Source: Amborella trichopoda
Taxonomy: Eukaryota; Streptophyta; Magnoliopsida; Amborellales; Amborellaceae
Length of the DNA stretch: 64,000 nucleotides
Assembly (NCBI RefSeq): GCF_000471905.2
Contig: NW_006497672.1
Coordinates: 948,966 to 1,012,965 of the forward strand
Reading direction: 5' to 3'
Below the pieces are notes generated by a model. The model was not told where the DNA came from. It was given only the letters and a program-made list of their open reading frames with translations, and did no database searches. This document shows positions 60,709-64,000 of the stretch, piece by piece (position 1 is the stretch's first letter; each line of letters opens with the position of its first letter). The translations under genes were made by a program, and so were the position numbers.

Positions 60709-63321
60709 TGGTTAGGTGCTTCGATCTCGTCCTTCGGATCTAGCTGATCTAGTAGCATGTGTCTCGGGTCTCTGGTGGACCCGAGAATCGGGATCTCTCT
60801 CTCGGAACCTTGCTCGAGGGCAAGTGTAGGTATACCAGCCAATAAGAGAGGAATTTTAGGTGGGTTCAGGACTTCCTTGGGCTGGGTTGCACGGAGGCCC
60901 TCTTAGATCATGAAGAAAGTCCCCCCAACTGCTTGAGCTGGTTCAGAATCGCCTCCCTTGACCTATAACCCTCTTGTTTTTCTGCACAACACTTTTATGG
61001 TTAATTTGTATGACAAGTAGGTCGAAAAGGACCCACCCATGTCTTAGAGCATTGTACGTTCATGGGAGAAGGCGATGAAGTGCAAGGTTAGATGAAAGAA
61101 AAGAAAGGAGAAGAGAACTTGACGGAAGGGTGAGACTAGCCTAACAGCTAGAAGTTGCCGACTCGAAGCGATAGCAAAACAGGCACGGTAATACTACTCG
61201 AAATCGAGCTCAGCACGTCAGCGCTATGCTAGTCCTACCCTCAACCAAGTGAGAAGAGAAAGAAGTGGAGAGGAAGCAACGAGATCAGGAAGAGAAGGGG
61301 AAATCCGGACGTCGATGGACATCACAGTGGGCAATGTAAGGAGGCGGCGCATCCCTTGTGGATGGCACTAGCTCCTGATAAGCACACAATGATGATTTCT
61401 CTTAGATCACACAACGAGAGACCTGGGACACAGGGGAAACAGAGATAGTCACCTAACGTATGGAGGAAGCTCACGGACGATGATGGGTGTTGCCTGGGCC
61501 TCAGCAGGCGGCGATAGGTATCACCGTCTACATTAGGTGTGCAGTAGAGGAAGACTCCTGCAGGCGGCATTACACTTCGTCGTCTAGGTTCTTCACCAAG
61601 ACATCAAAGCTACGTCTATGGGCGGCGAAGGCAGCACCGTCTATAGACTTCACTGAGAGAGAGACAAGAGAGAAGGAGGGGAGGGAGACTCACGTATGGT
61701 GCTGCCATCTCCATGCGCGACCTGTGAGACCAAGGGAGAGGCATGCACGGCACTGGCACTGGCACTGCCATGCACGACCTCAGCGAGTGACTCAAAAGAA
61801 GAAGAGGCAGAAGAGAGGGGAGAAAGGAGACAGAAGAACAAAAGAAAAATAACATTGAGAAGATTTACCTCAACCCTAGGGCTACTCGTCAAAAGTTTCT
61901 CTCATCTCACCTTCTCTCTCAAGCGTAACACCACAATAGTAAGAAAGAGAAACTTGTATTAAGTAAAAACTCTCTCTTGTGTGTGTATGTGTCTACCTTC
62001 CCTTCCTTTTCTTGCGTACAATGATGGTACGTATATATAGAAGTGTGCCCAAAACATGGGTGGATGATAAAAAGTAACCCTAATTGCTGAAAATTAAGAT
62101 TAAATTGATTTAAAAGAAATTATAAAATAGGGTAAAAACTGACAGATTTGCCCCTTCTTAACAAGTTATAGAATTTCATAACAGTCCCTGTGTTGCCTTA
62201 GGACTTGCATGTTCTTGCATGGCTAATCCGAGGTCATTCTGATGTCCGGTTGATTGTAAGATTATTGTTTTCAAGTATGGCTCAGTATGGCAATTGATTG
62301 GATATGAACTTCGAGCCATGGATCGTGTTTTTGGTGCACGATCATGTGACTTGAATTTTGAGTAGATCTTGAAACTTTGAATCGATAGTGTGTTCGTTCC
62401 TTGATGTTTTTTTGTGTTTTCTTCGCTGAATCACACTGAGCATGCTGCTAAGATCATGGGGCACCAAATGCAGCTCGATTCTATGGCCAAATGAAGATTT
62501 TGCAAGTACGAAATTTTTGTCGGAATCCAGGATGCCAGCGATGGAATTTGCAGTCAGTTCATCAGCTTCGTTTGCAGAATCTGTTCGTTCATCATGTACG
62601 GGGTTTGGGGAGAAGATGGCCCGAGACCTTACACCAATAATGGAATTAGTCTCGCATCGATCGGGCTCTCGAGAGGCATGATTTGGTCGCTCGATCGAGG
62701 AATGACGCTAGTGAATTTCCTGCACTTTCTTCATGGTCAGCAACTCCTCTCTGGCTTTTCTTCGTGCTCGGGTATCATCACTGGGTGTGCACATATCGAA
62801 GCGCTCGCCTTGACTAGACAAATAAGCTCACCAAATTTTAGCACGATCTGACGTGGGACGGCCGAGATATGAGCATCAAAAGTAACTGGTAGTGACTGTC
62901 CCTTTTATAGTGTAGTGTTATAGGGTGGCTGCACAGGAATAGCGTGCAACTCCTCCTATTTCACTCTTTCGCCTATAACATTTTCCTAGAGTGTCCATTT
63001 GGGCTGAAACTTGACCCCTGGGGATTTTCAACTGTGTTGGATCCAATGGTGGTGGTCCCACAGTAGTTTGGGATGGTGAAAATGTAGCTCTAGTTATAAG
63101 GGTCCATTTCAAGGTGCTAGAGGCCGATTATACCAGAACTGTTTCTCAGTCTATACTGCCTTAGACATGTTAGAATGCAACAAAATTGGTAGGAGACTTT
63201 TGAGAGACCTCATGAAGATCTTGGGAAGTTATGGGGCTGTTTTGATATTATCAAAATTTCCACTACTTGTGAGGCCTTTATTGAGAGGGGGCCTCATGTT
63301 GATGAAAAATACCTTCCAACA
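60709..63321 (-). mobile_element. LTR G (3' LTR of a minus element nested in LTR F)
   Basis: The minus strand starts TGTTGGAAGGTATTTTTC (63321) and ends AGCACCTAACCA (60709). TATA box at 62031-62040. Hairpin-type units at 61619-61648 and 61740-61775. The flank CTTAA (60704-60708) should be duplicated at the far end if the insertion is intact; that end is outside the window. Confidence 0.8.
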
Positions 63322-63480
63322 GCATGCCTCACCAAATGTTGTGCATCGGGAGACTCAAGAAGTGCAATCATTTGGGATATTTGAGGGATCTTGTCGAAGT
63401 CCTCACCCTCAAGGGACTATTTGTGGTTCTAGAGTAATGGACTTTTTCAGGACCTCCTCATACAGAACCAGGCCTCTTTG
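63322..63480 (-). mobile_element. Short 3' internal remnant next to LTR G
   Basis: Matches the start of the 3' internal region of D-H (29895-30080): 'GGGATCTTGTCGAAGTCCTCACCCTCAAGGGACTATTTG' corresponds to text at about 30008-30046. It breaks off after about 160 bp. GAGGCATGC next to the LTR is the likely polypurine tract. Confidence 0.65.
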
Positions 63481-64000
63481 AAGGAGAAAGAAGAGGGACA
63501 GAGGAGAGAGAAAGAAGAGGGAGAAAATATTAGCTTACGCCCAAGGGTGCCACCAAAAGTTTTATGTCCTCTCTCTCTCTATAACGTGATCGAAAAGCTC
63601 AAGCAAAAAGTAGAATTTTTATTAATGAAACTTGGGTGTACAATAAAAACTTGACCTACTTGTTAAAAATTAACAATTAAGTGAATTAAAGAAATTCTAA
63701 GAAAATGGGACAAAATGAGGATTTTGCCCCTGCACCAACAATCCACGAAATTCTAATTGAGTCCCTACTGTGCCCAAGAACTCTTACGATCTTCCCAAGT
63801 TTATTCGGGGTCTTTTCGGTCTCCGTTCGATCTAAAGATGAGTCTTTCATTGATCGTCTCAAGAAGATGGTCGTTTTGATACCACTTTCGAGCCACGATC
63901 ACGAAGTGTGAAGATCACAAGAAACGTGTGATCTTTGTTTAAAAACTACCCCCATTTCTCTGTGTTTTTCGATGATTTCTTTGGTGAATAGCGAGGAGCA
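63481..64000 (-). mobile_element. Diverged LTR fragment (LTR J) running to the window end
   Basis: The order of landmarks (GA-rich tract, 'CCAAGGGTGCCACCAAAAGTTTT', CTCTCTCTC, 'GAAAATGGGACAAAATGAGG', 'TTTTGATACCACTTTCGAGCCA', 'CGATGATTTCTTTGGTGAA') is that of the middle of the minus LTRs (for example 28440-29000). Similarity is weaker than among A to I and the TATA segment is missing, so it may be a related subfamily. Confidence 0.6.

Overview
The window is plant nuclear DNA made almost entirely of transposable elements. The evidence is LTR retrotransposons of the plant Ty3/gypsy Tat lineage, a plant RTE-type LINE, a plant mobile domain (PMD) pseudogene and a short plastid-like insert. I cannot name the species. 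I see no host gene, tRNA, rRNA or CRISPR array. Every coding region is degenerate, and many stop codons look like C-to-T (or G-to-A) decay of CAG, CGA and TGG codons, as expected of old, methylated repeats.

Layout. Positions 1-3067 hold AT-rich DNA with a 5'-truncated RTE LINE on the minus strand (about 640-2500). From 3068 onward nearly everything belongs to one Tat family with 2.3-5 kb LTRs (TGTT...ACCA) and a tRNA-Arg-like primer binding site. (A) Minus element: a 5 kb LTR with a huge purine expansion (3068-8067), its 3' internal region with a 35-bp minisatellite, then an antisense PMD gene (12990-14199). It is cut by (B) a plus element, 14200 to about 49484, with 5' LTR, gag, RT/RNase H, a second RNase H, integrase and a minisatellite-bearing 3' region. 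B's 3' LTR is split (26159-27172 and 47829-49484) by (D-H), a 20.7 kb minus element (27173-47828). D-H has LTRs at both ends, gag and protease on the minus strand, and a long PMD gene on the opposite strand (35250-39140), but no RT or integrase. After B comes about 0.3 kb of plastid-like DNA, then the 3' internal region of another plus copy. Its LTR (E, 51422-53760) runs straight into PBS, gag and RT of a further copy. That RT is cut by LTR F (59020), which is itself cut by a minus copy (LTR G, 60709-63321), followed by a diverged LTR fragment to the window end.

How the parts fit. The family follows the Tat/Retand plan: gag-PR-RT-RH-aRNH-IN, an antisense extra gene with its own promoter, then a tandem-repeat-rich 3' region. 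Different copies keep different parts. B and E lack protease and the PMD gene but keep pol; D-H keeps gag, protease and PMD but has no pol. The LTRs carry rapidly changing tandem arrays built from short hairpin units, placed downstream of a TATA box. The hairpin units, the antisense PMD gene and a recurring open frame inside the LTRs are the main candidates for further work.
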